Assembly: GCF_002086285.1 (NCBI RefSeq)
Contig: NZ_MVHU01000015.1
Span: 1-64,000, forward strand
Reading direction: 5' to 3'
Length of the DNA: 64,000 nt
Source: Mycolicibacter kumamotonensis
GTDB lineage: Bacteria > Actinomycetota > Actinomycetes > Mycobacteriales > Mycobacteriaceae
The position numbers were made by a program, and so were the translations under genes. Below, one piece after another: positions 1-7,498 of the stretch (position 1 is its first letter; each line of letters opens with the position of its first letter). Under the pieces are notes generated by a model. The model was not told the DNA's origin. It made no database searches and saw only the letters and a program-made list of their open reading frames with translations.

Positions 1-1
1 G

Positions 2-82
2 AAGATCATCCTCGGGAAGGTGCGCCCTTTCCTACGCCACCTCACCGAGGCTCATCCACAGGTTCTGATCATTGCTCCATAG
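2..82 (+). CDS. C-terminal end of an unidentified protein, cut by the window edge
   Basis: An open frame enters from the window edge and stops at TAG (80-82), giving 26 residues that end in HPQVLIIAP. I do not recognise the family. The frame runs into the broken end of the adjacent insertion sequence, so it may itself be a truncated tail rather than a natural C-terminus. Confidence 0.25.
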   Translation, partial: KIILGKVRPFLRHLTEAHPQVLIIAP

Positions 83-630
83 TGCGGCACTCCGTGCACC
101 AGAGCGAGGCGGTCCAGAACGTCGACCACGCCGTCGGCGTCGATGGAGCGGTTGACCTCGATGGCCAGGGCTTCGCGGGTGAACTCATCGATGACGTTGA
201 GCATCTTCAGTGTGCGACCGTCGGCGGTGGTGTCGAACTGGAAGTCCATCGCCCAGATCACGTTCGGGCGGATCGGTGACATCGCGCCTACGGCGACCCC
301 GATGCCGGTCAACCGCTTCTTGCGGCGACGCTGGGGTACCCGCAGACCCTCCTCGCGCCACAGCCGGCGGATGCGCTTGTTGTTGACCTGCCAGCCCGCC
401 CGGCGGGCCATCTTGGCAGCGCGGCGCCATCCCCACCGCGGCCGATCGGTGGAGAACCGGCGCAGCCAGGAACGTAGTTCGGCTTCCTCGGTGGTCATCG
501 GCGGCGGTGTCAGACGCATCGTGGATCGGTGGATGCCCACCACGGTGCAGGCCCGGCGTTCAGACACCCCGAACCGCTCACGCAGCATGGTCGCTGCGCG
601 GCGTTTGCGGTTCGGGGTCAGAAGTTTCCC
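80..630 (-). pseudogene. IS3-family transposase OrfB, 3'-truncated
   Basis: The frame, entered by -1 frameshifting from orfA, encodes an HTH_21 segment (RFSTDRPRWGWRRAAKMARR), a basic linker (RRRKKR) and the beginning of the rve/DDE core. The first catalytic Asp is in VIWAMDFQFD. The reading continues to RLALVHGVPHY and then departs from the family pattern, where an FDNGPEF-like motif should follow. The second Asp and the Glu are absent, so the enzyme cannot be catalytically competent. Confidence 0.8.
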
Positions 631-905
631 GACCCAATCTCCTTGAGCATGTCGATGTCGAGGGCCTGGTTGGCGACCAGCTTCTTGAGACGGGCATTCT
701 CGGCCTCGAGCTCCTTGAGCCGCTTGGCGTCGTTGGACTTCATGCCGCCGTACTGGGCCAACCAGCGATGCCACGTCGATTCCGCGATCTCCAAATGCCG
801 GCACACCTCGGCCAGCTCCTGACCCGAGGCGAGCAGCTTGTTGCCCTCAGCGAGTTTGCGGATGATCTGATCCGGCGTGTGCCGCCGACGCTTGTTCGAT
901 GCCAT
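618..905 (-). CDS. IS3-family transposase OrfA
   Basis: This 95-residue protein begins at ATG (905). The N-terminal half carries a helix-turn-helix of the HTH_Tnp_1 kind (KRRRHTPDQIIRKLAEG, then LAEVCRHLEIAESTWHRW). It is followed by a leucine-zipper-like helix (LKELEAENARLKKLVANQALDIDMLKE) that in this family mediates multimerisation. The stop follows the residues GSGNF, just past a G GGA AAC slippery heptamer. In IS3 elements OrfA alone binds the terminal repeats and limits transposition; the OrfAB fusion is the transposase. Because orfB is truncated, OrfA here is at most a DNA-binding remnant. Confidence 0.8.
   Translation of the reverse strand: MASNKRRRHTPDQIIRKLAEGNKLLASGQELAEVCRHLEIAESTWHRWLAQYGGMKSNDAKRLKELEAENARLKKLVANQALDIDMLKEIGSGNF
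624..630 (-). other. Programmed -1 ribosomal frameshift site
   Basis: On the minus strand the orfA codons TCG GGA AAC TTC TGA contain the heptamer G GGA AAC, a classical X XXY YYZ slippery sequence, three codons before the orfA stop. Slipping by -1 yields GGG AAA CTT CTG, which is exactly the orfB frame (GKLLTP). This matches how IS3-family elements make the OrfAB fusion. Confidence 0.7.
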
Positions 906-967
906 GTCGTTGGTGATTCTTCCTGCCCAAACACTCCGGGCAACAGAGTCCCATAACGACTGGACCA

Positions 968-1318
968 CTACGACGGGCTCACCTCACGGCCTGATCGCAT
1001 GTCGGCGTAGCCCTCGTTGATCTGATCGAGGGTGTACTCACGGGTGATCAGCTCGTCGAGTTTGAGTTGTCCGGAGTTGTAGAGTTCGACCAGCCGCGGG
1101 ATGTCGTGGGCGGCGTTCGACGAGCCGTACAGCGCGCCGCGGATCTGCTTTTCATACAGCGTCAACTCCAGCAGTGAACCCGATATCGAGGTCTCTTCGG
1201 GGTGCCCGATCGCGGTAACGACCACACGGCCGCGTTTACCGACCAAAGACAGCGCCTCGCCGATGTAGGACCCCTCGGCGACATCGGTGGTCAACATGCA
1301 CACATCAGCGAGCTTGAT
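968..1318 (-). pseudogene. Zinc-type alcohol dehydrogenase, internal/C-terminal fragment
   Basis: About 110 residues match the C-terminal part of the NDMA-dependent or Zn-dependent medium-chain alcohol dehydrogenases, including GEALSLVGKRGRVVVTAIG and IPRLVELYNSGQLKLDELI. Neither the N-terminal zinc-binding domain nor the usual final beta strand is present. The fragment is cut on its 3' side by the insertion sequence and on its 5' side near 1,318, where the frame continues into low-complexity, non-homologous sequence. It is decayed cargo or captured chromosomal DNA and cannot make an enzyme. Confidence 0.75.
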
Positions 1319-1602
1319 AGCAGTAAAGAAAGTCCTCACGCGCGAGGTCAGGGCATGTGTCCCACGGTGGCCGGCGGTCTGGCCCGGCTCTGGTCGCCGC
1401 GCGAGAGGCGCAAACGCCGTTGGCCTGGCGGCGGCAGGCGCGAACACGGCCGGTGTTCTCACTGGGTGGTGGGCGCTGGTCTGGTGCTCGGCGGCGGACG
1501 CAGGGCGCAGTGGAGCGACCGGCGCGGACGGGAGCGCCAGCGGACGGAAGCGAAGGGAGCGCAGCGAAGCCCGGAAGGTAGCCGCCGAGCTGTCGCTTGT
1601 GC
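1319..1602. other. Noncoding gap between dehydrogenase fragment and creatininase gene
   Basis: Several frames are open here because of very high GC, but none has recognisable protein sequence. The right part is rich in short GCGAAG/GGAGCG-type repeats (about 1,545-1,580) of the kind common in actinobacterial intergenic DNA. I see no convincing promoter or RNA gene. Confidence 0.4.
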
Positions 1603-2322
1603 TCAACGTGTGGTGAGGAGTTCGATCAGGGTGTCGGCGTTGCGGCCGAGGTGGTCGAGGGCACTGCTGCCCTTGGCGGCGGTGGCCTGGGATGGTGAGC
1701 CGATGACGCCGGTGGGCGTGTAGGCGTGGATGCCGAGGCTGGTGAGGTAGCGGCGGTCGTTGGCGGTGTGGTCGCTGGTCTGCCAGCCGTCGCGCAGGTA
1801 GTCGGGGTGGGTGGCGAGCAGGATGGAGGTTTCCAGTTCGCCGGCGTGCATGTCGTCGTGGTTGCTGCTGTGGATTCCTGCGGCGGCGCGGGCCTCGGTC
1901 CAGTCTTCGCGGCTGGGGTAGAGCCCAACCTTGACGGGGTTCTTGGGGTGGTTGGCTTGTTGGACGACGTTGGTCAGTACCGCGTTGCCGCCGTGGCCGT
2001 TGACGACGATCAGCCCGGCGGTGTTCTGGCGTGCCAGCGACTCGATGGTGTCAGCGACGATCGCGGCCAAGGTGGTGGCGCTGATGCTGATGGTGCCGGG
2101 GTAGGCGGCGTGTTCGTGGGAGCAGCCGAACGCGACCGGTGGTAGCTGAAATACGTTGTGGTGCCGACTGATTGCGGATGCGATGGCAGTGGCGATGAGG
2201 GTGTCGGTGCCCAGCGGAAGGTAGGGGCCGTGTTGTTCGAATGAGCCGACCGGCAGCACCGCGACCGTGTGGGTGGCCGCGGGGTCGGTGGTGGTGGTGT
2301 CGGGGATGACTCGACGGCTCAC
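1603..2322 (-). CDS. Creatininase-family amidohydrolase
   Basis: The 239-residue protein has the full metal-site pattern of the creatininase fold: SFEQHGPYLPLGTD (E29, H31, D40), NGHGGN (H110) and HDDMHAGELETS (H159, E162). The family includes creatinine amidohydrolase, riboflavin-pathway formamide hydrolases and MftE peptidase, so the substrate is open; hydrolysis of a cyclic or linear amide is the likely reaction. The start overlaps the upstream regulator by four bases (ATGA), so the two are translationally coupled. No mycofactocin genes are nearby, which argues against an MftE role. It appears to be cargo or part of the control module of the integrative element. Confidence 0.85.
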   Translation of the reverse strand: MSRRVIPDTTTTDPAATHTVAVLPVGSFEQHGPYLPLGTDTLIATAIASAISRHHNVFQLPPVAFGCSHEHAAYPGTISISATTLAAIVADTIESLARQNTAGLIVVNGHGGNAVLTNVVQQANHPKNPVKVGLYPSREDWTEARAAAGIHSSNHDDMHAGELETSILLATHPDYLRDGWQTSDHTANDRRYLTSLGIHAYTPTGVIGSPSQATAAKGSSALDHLGRNADTLIELLTTR

Positions 2323-3533
2323 GGGGTGACTCCTTGGGTGGCGTTTTTGATGCGGCCGGCGAGCTGTTGCAGGATCGGGTCTTTGTTTCGCCGTCGACGG
2401 TCTCGCACGATTGTGCCTGCCCTGGCCAGATGAATCCTGGCTCGCTGCGAGGGCGCGGCCAGGTAGCCCGGGATCGCTGTGGCGGTCAGTGCCAGTGCTT
2501 GCTGGTATTCGCCGGTGGCGATGTAGGCGTGCAGGAGTCGCATATCGGCCACGGTCTGATCGCGGTGCTGCTGTGATGTCCAGGCGTGATGGTGCCCGGC
2601 GAGCAGGGTTAGGGCTTTATCCGGGTCACCGATGCGCAGGTAGCCGGAGGCGATCTCGCTGGCGACGTAGGCGCCGTGGGCGTAGATCGCATGATCATGC
2701 GGGTGGGGTTGCAGGTCACCGAGTTCGAGGGCTGCGGCGGCGTGGCGATGAAATCCCCGCTCATTGTGATTGGCCAGCTCGGCAAGGGCCTGTTGGCGGG
2801 CGATGCTGGCGGCCAGGCGACCCACGTCGTGGCCGTCGATGAGGTCGGCGGCATCGGTGGCCAAGGCGGTGGCCAGGTCGGGGTTGGTGCGGGTGAGAAT
2901 GTTGGATTGGCGCATCAAGATCATGGCGTTGAATGCCGGGCCGGCCGTACGTAGGTGCAGGGCTGCGGTGTGGGTGAGCTTCTCCGCGGCGGCGTGATCT
3001 CCGAGGTCTTGGGCGATCCACCCGGCAACTTCGGCGATAGCCCCAGCGGCGCGCCGCATCTCTGCCTTGACCTGCGAGGGTGCGTGGGCAATCAGGGATT
3101 CGATGGTGACCAGATCGGATTCCACCAGGGGGCGGGCGTGTTGGGGGCCGAAGGTGTGCTCAGCTTGGATGTGGGCATGTTGCTGGGCCTGGATGACGGC
3201 GAGTACGTCACGGTCGACGGGTAGTTGTATCAGCAGCGGGTGCGGCAGCTCGGAGGCGATCGGCACGCTGAACATTTCGTCGGGTTCGACGCCGAACACC
3301 GCGGCCAGGTCTTCACGCCACACCGGGCCGAGCATTCCGGTCCGCTCGATCTGGGCGATTTTTTGCCGCAGGGATTCCCGCGCGGGCAGGTCGGGATCGC
3401 CGCGTAGCTTGCGCACGTTTTCGACCTCGATCGCCAACTCACGCAAGCTGTAGCCGTAGCGTTTGCGGGCTTGGCTGAGCCGCTGCGCATTGAGTGCCCG
3501 GATCGGGTCGACTGCGGCCATGGCTTCGATCAT
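2319..3533 (-). CDS. XRE-family regulator with TPR-like C-terminal domain
   Basis: In this 404-residue protein, residues about 14-75 form an XRE-type helix-turn-helix with an insertion (RKRYGYSLRELAIEVENV, then SLRQKIAQIERTG). The remaining 300 residues are helical repeats rich in Ala and Leu that look like TPR units (for example RIGDPDKALTLLAGHHHAW and ATGEYQQALALTATAI). Such proteins usually sense a small ligand or peptide through the repeats. It is divergent from the tra-rep operon across a 152 bp gap, the position of the KorSA-type repressor of AICEs, so it probably controls element transfer and itself. A second possible start is the Met at 3,521. Confidence 0.8.
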   Translation of the reverse strand: MIEAMAAVDPIRALNAQRLSQARKRYGYSLRELAIEVENVRKLRGDPDLPARESLRQKIAQIERTGMLGPVWREDLAAVFGVEPDEMFSVPIASELPHPLLIQLPVDRDVLAVIQAQQHAHIQAEHTFGPQHARPLVESDLVTIESLIAHAPSQVKAEMRRAAGAIAEVAGWIAQDLGDHAAAEKLTHTAALHLRTAGPAFNAMILMRQSNILTRTNPDLATALATDAADLIDGHDVGRLAASIARQQALAELANHNERGFHRHAAAALELGDLQPHPHDHAIYAHGAYVASEIASGYLRIGDPDKALTLLAGHHHAWTSQQHRDQTVADMRLLHAYIATGEYQQALALTATAIPGYLAAPSQRARIHLARAGTIVRDRRRRNKDPILQQLAGRIKNATQGVTP

Positions 3534-3685
3534 GCCGCATACATCAGCGCAGGTCAGCTACGTGTGCGCGTGTGCGGTCATCACCAGTATCACTGCCTGT
3601 CACTTCCGGGCGCATCCGGGATGGCGCTGTCCTTGAGTCGCGGCCGAACAGACCGCGCCAACACCGCAAGGAAGGACAGCAATCC
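3534..3685. promoter_or_regulatory. Divergent control region of the AICE
   Basis: This 152 bp gap separates the regulator gene (minus) from the tra-rep operon (plus) and must hold both promoters. It contains imperfect GTGTGCG direct repeats at about 3,560-3,582, a possible operator. A good ribosome binding site (AAGGAAGGA, 3,668-3,676) precedes the first plus-strand gene. The assignment rests on position rather than a recognised motif. Confidence 0.4.
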
Positions 3686-4021
3686 ATGAAGTTACGTATC
3701 GACACCACCGGGGTGACGTTCCTCTGTACTCGGATTCCCGAGCAGCGCACCAATTTCGACACCGGTGCACCGCGCGTGGACAAGGCCACCGGGCAGGCGT
3801 TGTGGCAGGTGCAGCTGATCGCCCTGGACGCCACCGGCGGTGAAGTGCTGGCGGTCACCGTGGTCGGGGAACCGAAAGTCGTTGTCGGCCAACCGGTGTC
3901 TGTGACGGGTCTGGTGGCGTTGCCGTGGTCGCAAGACGGCCGCTCGGGCATCGCCTACCGGGCCGAAGCCATCACCGCCACCGACCCCGCCACCGTCAAG
4001 ACGGGCCAGCAGGCCCGGTAA
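3686..4021 (+). CDS. Small conserved AICE protein of unknown function
   Basis: The 111-residue protein begins MKLRIDTTGVTFL and contains WQVQLIALDATGGEVLAVTV and GLVALPWSQDGRSGIAYRAE. I recognise this as a family of about 110 residues that regularly precedes the tra and rep genes in actinobacterial integrative elements and plasmids. The predicted pattern of short beta strands suggests an OB-like fold, possibly single-strand DNA binding; this is inference. It occupies the position of pra-type activators but is not clearly homologous to them. Start chosen for the GGAAGGA ribosome binding site ten bases upstream. Confidence 0.7.
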   Translation: MKLRIDTTGVTFLCTRIPEQRTNFDTGAPRVDKATGQALWQVQLIALDATGGEVLAVTVVGEPKVVVGQPVSVTGLVALPWSQDGRSGIAYRAEAITATDPATVKTGQQAR

Positions 4022-4069
4022 CCGCAGGCCGGCCCCTTCTTTCCCCGTCGCAAGTGAAGGCAGACCGTC

Positions 4070-5470
4070 ATGTCGAATAGTCCAAACCGTAAGAACCACA
4101 ACAACAATCCATCACCCGATGATGACTGGATCGGCGAGCTGATCGTCGGACTACTCAAAGCCGGCGGGTATCTGCTGTGGTGGGCAATCCTGTTTCCCGC
4201 CCTGAGCATTCCCACCGTCGTCGCCATCTGGGTCGGTTTCAGTCACGGCGCCCGAGCCGGCGTTTTGACCGCCGTTGTCGAGGCCGCGGCATACCTCGGC
4301 TGGTGGGTGTGCCAGCCGTCCTCATTCACCCGGTGGGTCAGCGCTCCGCTGCGGCAGCGTTTCTGGGCGTGGTGGCGTTATCACCGCAACTGGGAATCGG
4401 TCTGCGCCCTGCACGGCCTGACCGCTAAACTGGGTGAACGCACGTTGGTGCCTGCCCTGCAATCGGTGCGGATCGGCCATCACGCCGACGTGCTGATCGT
4501 CAAGGTGGTGACCGGCCAGTCGATTGCCGACTGGCAGAAACGCGCTCCCGCACTGGCGGCGACCTGGGACGCGGAGCGGTTGACGATCCGCGCCACCACG
4601 CCGGGCCAGCTGCGGATCATCATCGGCCGCGGGGATGTGCTCGGCCAGCCGATCGCGGTGCCCATGCCAACCCCGGGTTCGGCGGTCGATCTGGGCGCGG
4701 TGCGGGTCGGGGTCACCGAATCACGGCGCTGGTGGCACCTACCGGTATTGGGCCAGCACATCCTGGCCGCCGGTGCCACCGGAGCCGGCAAAGGCTCGGT
4801 CCTGTGGTCGCTGGTCGCCGGGCTGGCACCCCACGTTAAAACGGGGCGGGTGCGGTTGTGGGTGATCGACCCCAAAGGCGGCATGGAACTCGGTGCCGGC
4901 GCGCCGCTGTTCACCCGGTTCTGCTACCACACCGGTCAGCCCACCGTGGAACTGCTGCGCGAGCTGGTGGAGCTGATGCAGACCCGCGCCACCCGGCTGC
5001 GCGGGCACACCCGCCTGCATACCCCCACCCTTTCTGAGCCGTTGATCGTGCTGATCATTGATGAGATCGCCGCGCTGACCGCCTACGTCACCGACCGCAA
5101 ACTCCGCGCCGAGACAGAACAACTCCTCGGCCTGCTGTTGTCCCAGGGGCGTGCGGTCGGGATATCGGTGGTAGCCGCGGTGCAAGACCCGGCCAAAGAC
5201 ACCCTGCCGGTACGCCAATTGTTCACCGTGCGCATCGGGCTACGCATGACCGAGGCCACCCAAACCGCCATGGTCTTGGGCCAAGGAGCCCGCGATGCCG
5301 GCGCCGAATGCGACCTGATCGCTGATACCACCCCCGGCATCGGGTACGTGATGATTGACGGCACCGCCGAACCGATACGGGTCCGGGCCTTTCACGTCAC
5401 CGATCGCGATATCACCTTGTTGGCCCGCACCTTTCGGGCACCGCGTTCAGGCGAACAGGGAAATCGGTGA
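4070..5470 (+). CDS. FtsK/SpoIIIE-like conjugative DNA translocase (TraSA/TraB type)
   Basis: The 466-residue protein begins with two membrane segments (GYLLWWAILFPALSIPTVVAI and GVLTAVVEAAAYLGWW). A cytoplasmic ATPase follows, with Walker A GATGAGKGS (about 234-242) and Walker B LIVLIIDE (about 324-331). In streptomycete AICEs a single hexameric TraSA/TraB protein moves double-stranded DNA between mycelial cells; the equivalent role in a mycobacterium is inferred. The reading frame overlaps the downstream rep gene by four bases (GTGA), indicating coupled translation. Ribosome binding site GAAGG lies upstream of the ATG. Confidence 0.88.
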   Translation: MSNSPNRKNHNNNPSPDDDWIGELIVGLLKAGGYLLWWAILFPALSIPTVVAIWVGFSHGARAGVLTAVVEAAAYLGWWVCQPSSFTRWVSAPLRQRFWAWWRYHRNWESVCALHGLTAKLGERTLVPALQSVRIGHHADVLIVKVVTGQSIADWQKRAPALAATWDAERLTIRATTPGQLRIIIGRGDVLGQPIAVPMPTPGSAVDLGAVRVGVTESRRWWHLPVLGQHILAAGATGAGKGSVLWSLVAGLAPHVKTGRVRLWVIDPKGGMELGAGAPLFTRFCYHTGQPTVELLRELVELMQTRATRLRGHTRLHTPTLSEPLIVLIIDEIAALTAYVTDRKLRAETEQLLGLLLSQGRAVGISVVAAVQDPAKDTLPVRQLFTVRIGLRMTEATQTAMVLGQGARDAGAECDLIADTTPGIGYVMIDGTAEPIRVRAFHVTDRDITLLARTFRAPRSGEQGNR

Positions 5471-7107
5471 AGACCGTAACGACGCAGAGCCCGGTGATCG
5501 TGCTGCCGGGCCTGCCGGCCACCATCGATGCCGATGCGGTGGTCACTCAGATGTGCCGGCGCGCTTCCTCACCCGGTTTCGGGTCGTGGTGGCGGCGAGT
5601 GGAATCGGTCGGTTACTGCGCCCACCCGATCCAGCTGCTCGGTGCCGACACCGCCGGGCGTCAGCATATGGTGTGGACGCGCTGCAACAACCGCCGCGCG
5701 TCGGTGTGCCCGTCATGCTCAGACCTCTACGCCCGCGACACCTGGCAACTCGTGCATGCCGGAGCCGCCGGCGGCCACCACGACATACCCGTCGAGGTCG
5801 CCAACCGTCCGCAAGTGTTCACCACCCTGACCGCCCCCAGTTACGGGGCCGTGCACAACGCCACCGGCACACCCTGCCACCCCCGCAATGGTGCCAGCTC
5901 AGCCACCCGGTGCTTGCGCGGAAATCATTTGTGGTGCAACATAATCCACAGTGTCGATGACCCTATGGTGGGCCAACCATTGTGCCGGGACTGCTACGAC
6001 TACCTCGGGCATGTCTTGTTCACCTGGCATCTGCCCGAGCTGTGGCGGCGCTTCACCATCGCACTACGACGCGCCGTGGCGACGCACCTGAAAACAGTTG
6101 GCGTCAAGCCCGGCTCGGTGCGGATCAGCTTCGTCAAAGTCGTTGAATTGCAAGCCCGCGCCATCCCCCACATCCACGCCCTGATCCGCCTCGACCCACC
6201 GCCCGCCGCCAACGACACCACGAAATCAGGTGACCACGATCGTCACGGCCCCGCCGCCCCGCGGGGTGGTGGGGAGTCCCGTCCGGTAGCCGAGCAGCAT
6301 CCCGGCTGGTCGTCACCGATCACCGCCGCCGAGCTGGCCGCCTTGATCCAACACGCTGCCGGTCGCATCAGTATCGACGTGCCCGCCGGCGACGACGATT
6401 ACCCCAACCAGGGCGGGGTGCGCACGGTGCGGTTCGGCACCCAAATTGATACCCAACCATTGACACCCGAAACGCCAATAACCGCAAGCGATTCCGAAGT
6501 CGACGACACCGCGCGCATGACGACATCGCGGCTTTGGCCGCGTCGGGTCGCGGCATATCTGGCGAAATACGTCACCAAATCCCTGCACGACTTCGGCATC
6601 ACCGCGCGCCGGCTGTCCGCCGAGGCGATCAGCGAGCTGGCCGTCAGCGAGCATGTGCGGGCCATCCTGTCCACCATCGCCGGACTCGCCGAACACCCAG
6701 CCTCCGCAGGTCCGTCGTTGGCGGGGATCGGGCGCTGGCTGCACACCCTGGGCTACCGCGGCCATATCACCACCAAATCGCGGCACTACTCGACCACCAT
6801 GGGTGCCCTGCGCGCCGCCCGCGCCACCTGGACCCGTAACCAGATAGCCAAACATTCAGGGCAACAAGACGATACGCAATCCGCCCATTCCGCTGACGAC
6901 GTGACGGCGAGCACAGGCAGGCGGCAGCAACCGATCGACACCGATGAGATGCTGTGGGAGTTCGACCGCGCCGGACACGCCAGCGCGGGGGACCACGTCC
7001 TGGTCATCTCCGCAGCCTTGCGCCACATCGGTGCCCGTATCACCGGTATCACCGAATCCCGGACTGTCTCCACCCGCATCCCGCCGCCACCACGCGGGGC
7101 AGGGTGA
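5467..7107 (+). CDS. RepSA-like rolling-circle replication initiator
   Basis: The 546-residue protein starts at a GTG that overlaps the tra stop. It has Cys clusters near the N-terminus (CNNRRASVCPSC) and about residues 155-180 (C..CRDC), probably zinc-binding. An HIH metal motif occurs in IPHIHALIRLD (about 235), and a Tyr/Lys motif AAYLAKYVTKSL (about 360-371) fits the catalytic motif of HUH-type rolling-circle initiators. In pSAM2 the RepSA relative replicates the excised circle before transfer. A linker of about 40 residues rich in Gly, Pro and His (about 255-295) separates the HIH motif from the rest. Confidence 0.82.
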   Translation: MKTVTTQSPVIVLPGLPATIDADAVVTQMCRRASSPGFGSWWRRVESVGYCAHPIQLLGADTAGRQHMVWTRCNNRRASVCPSCSDLYARDTWQLVHAGAAGGHHDIPVEVANRPQVFTTLTAPSYGAVHNATGTPCHPRNGASSATRCLRGNHLWCNIIHSVDDPMVGQPLCRDCYDYLGHVLFTWHLPELWRRFTIALRRAVATHLKTVGVKPGSVRISFVKVVELQARAIPHIHALIRLDPPPAANDTTKSGDHDRHGPAAPRGGGESRPVAEQHPGWSSPITAAELAALIQHAAGRISIDVPAGDDDYPNQGGVRTVRFGTQIDTQPLTPETPITASDSEVDDTARMTTSRLWPRRVAAYLAKYVTKSLHDFGITARRLSAEAISELAVSEHVRAILSTIAGLAEHPASAGPSLAGIGRWLHTLGYRGHITTKSRHYSTTMGALRAARATWTRNQIAKHSGQQDDTQSAHSADDVTASTGRRQQPIDTDEMLWEFDRAGHASAGDHVLVISAALRHIGARITGITESRTVSTRIPPPPRGAG

Positions 7108-7280
7108 TGACCACGACAACCCCGCCAGCGGCCGGCAACAACCACGATGCCGGCGCGGTCCCGCTGCACGAGCGCCCGGAGTTCATAGCCTGGCTGACCG
7201 CCTCATGTGAACGCCAGAACTTGGCGGTTACCGTCACCGACCCCACCACCCTGGCCGCCATCGCAACCCTACTGCGCTAA
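7107..7280 (+). CDS. 57-residue AICE protein, unknown; possible excisionase or accessory factor
   Basis: The start codon overlaps the rep stop (TGATG), so it is coupled to rep. The sequence has a disordered N-terminus (TTTTPPAAGNNHD) followed by about 35 residues with helical propensity (PEFIAWLTASCERQN, then TTLAAIATLLR). AICEs commonly place xis next to rep, but no winged-helix/MerR-type excisionase motif is visible. Function is unassigned. Confidence 0.6.
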   Translation: MTTTTPPAAGNNHDAGAVPLHERPEFIAWLTASCERQNLAVTVTDPTTLAAIATLLR

Positions 7281-7498
7281 GCACGCAAAGGCACCGTACC
7301 GTCACCGGCCAACCGGATAGACGACGAAAGCCGTTTCAACACAACCGTTCCCCTGGCGATAAGAGCATGTCTGGTGTCTGGGCTGCTGGGCTGTCTAGGC
7401 TCGAAGCTGGCTTCGACCGCGTGCGGCGTGGCCTTGACAGGCCACAAGCCCAGACCCCCACTCGGCGCTCGCCAGGGAACATCCGCGACGCCGAAAAC
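7281..7498. other. Gap between converging tra-rep operon and integrase gene
   Basis: This 218 bp lies between two converging transcription units. No gene is evident. Several short inverted repeats (for example around GGCCTTGACAGGCC, 7,430-7,443) could help terminate transcription, but no clear stem followed by a T-run is present. Confidence 0.4.

Larger units (their letters stand above)
80..967 (-). mobile_element. Truncated IS3-family insertion sequence
   Basis: Two overlapping transposase frames on the minus strand have the IS3 organisation: orfA with a helix-turn-helix, and orfB with an HTH_21 and the start of a DDE integrase core. The intact end is probably near 967, where the minus strand reads TGGTCCAGTCGTTATGG, a plausible terminal repeat, directly followed by a broken dehydrogenase gene. 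At about position 80 the orfB homology stops abruptly after the residues HGVPHY, before the second catalytic Asp and the Glu. The 3' end of the element is therefore missing and the element should be immobile on its own. Confidence 0.8.

Noticed and set aside
1319-1606. N-terminal extension of the dehydrogenase fragment as a real protein start
   Set aside because: The residues are low-complexity Ala/Pro/Arg and unrelated to dehydrogenases, so the fragment is a remnant.
1603-2322. Creatininase protein as MftE of a mycofactocin cluster
   Set aside because: No mycofactocin precursor, radical SAM or MftB/F genes are nearby, and it lies inside an integrative element.
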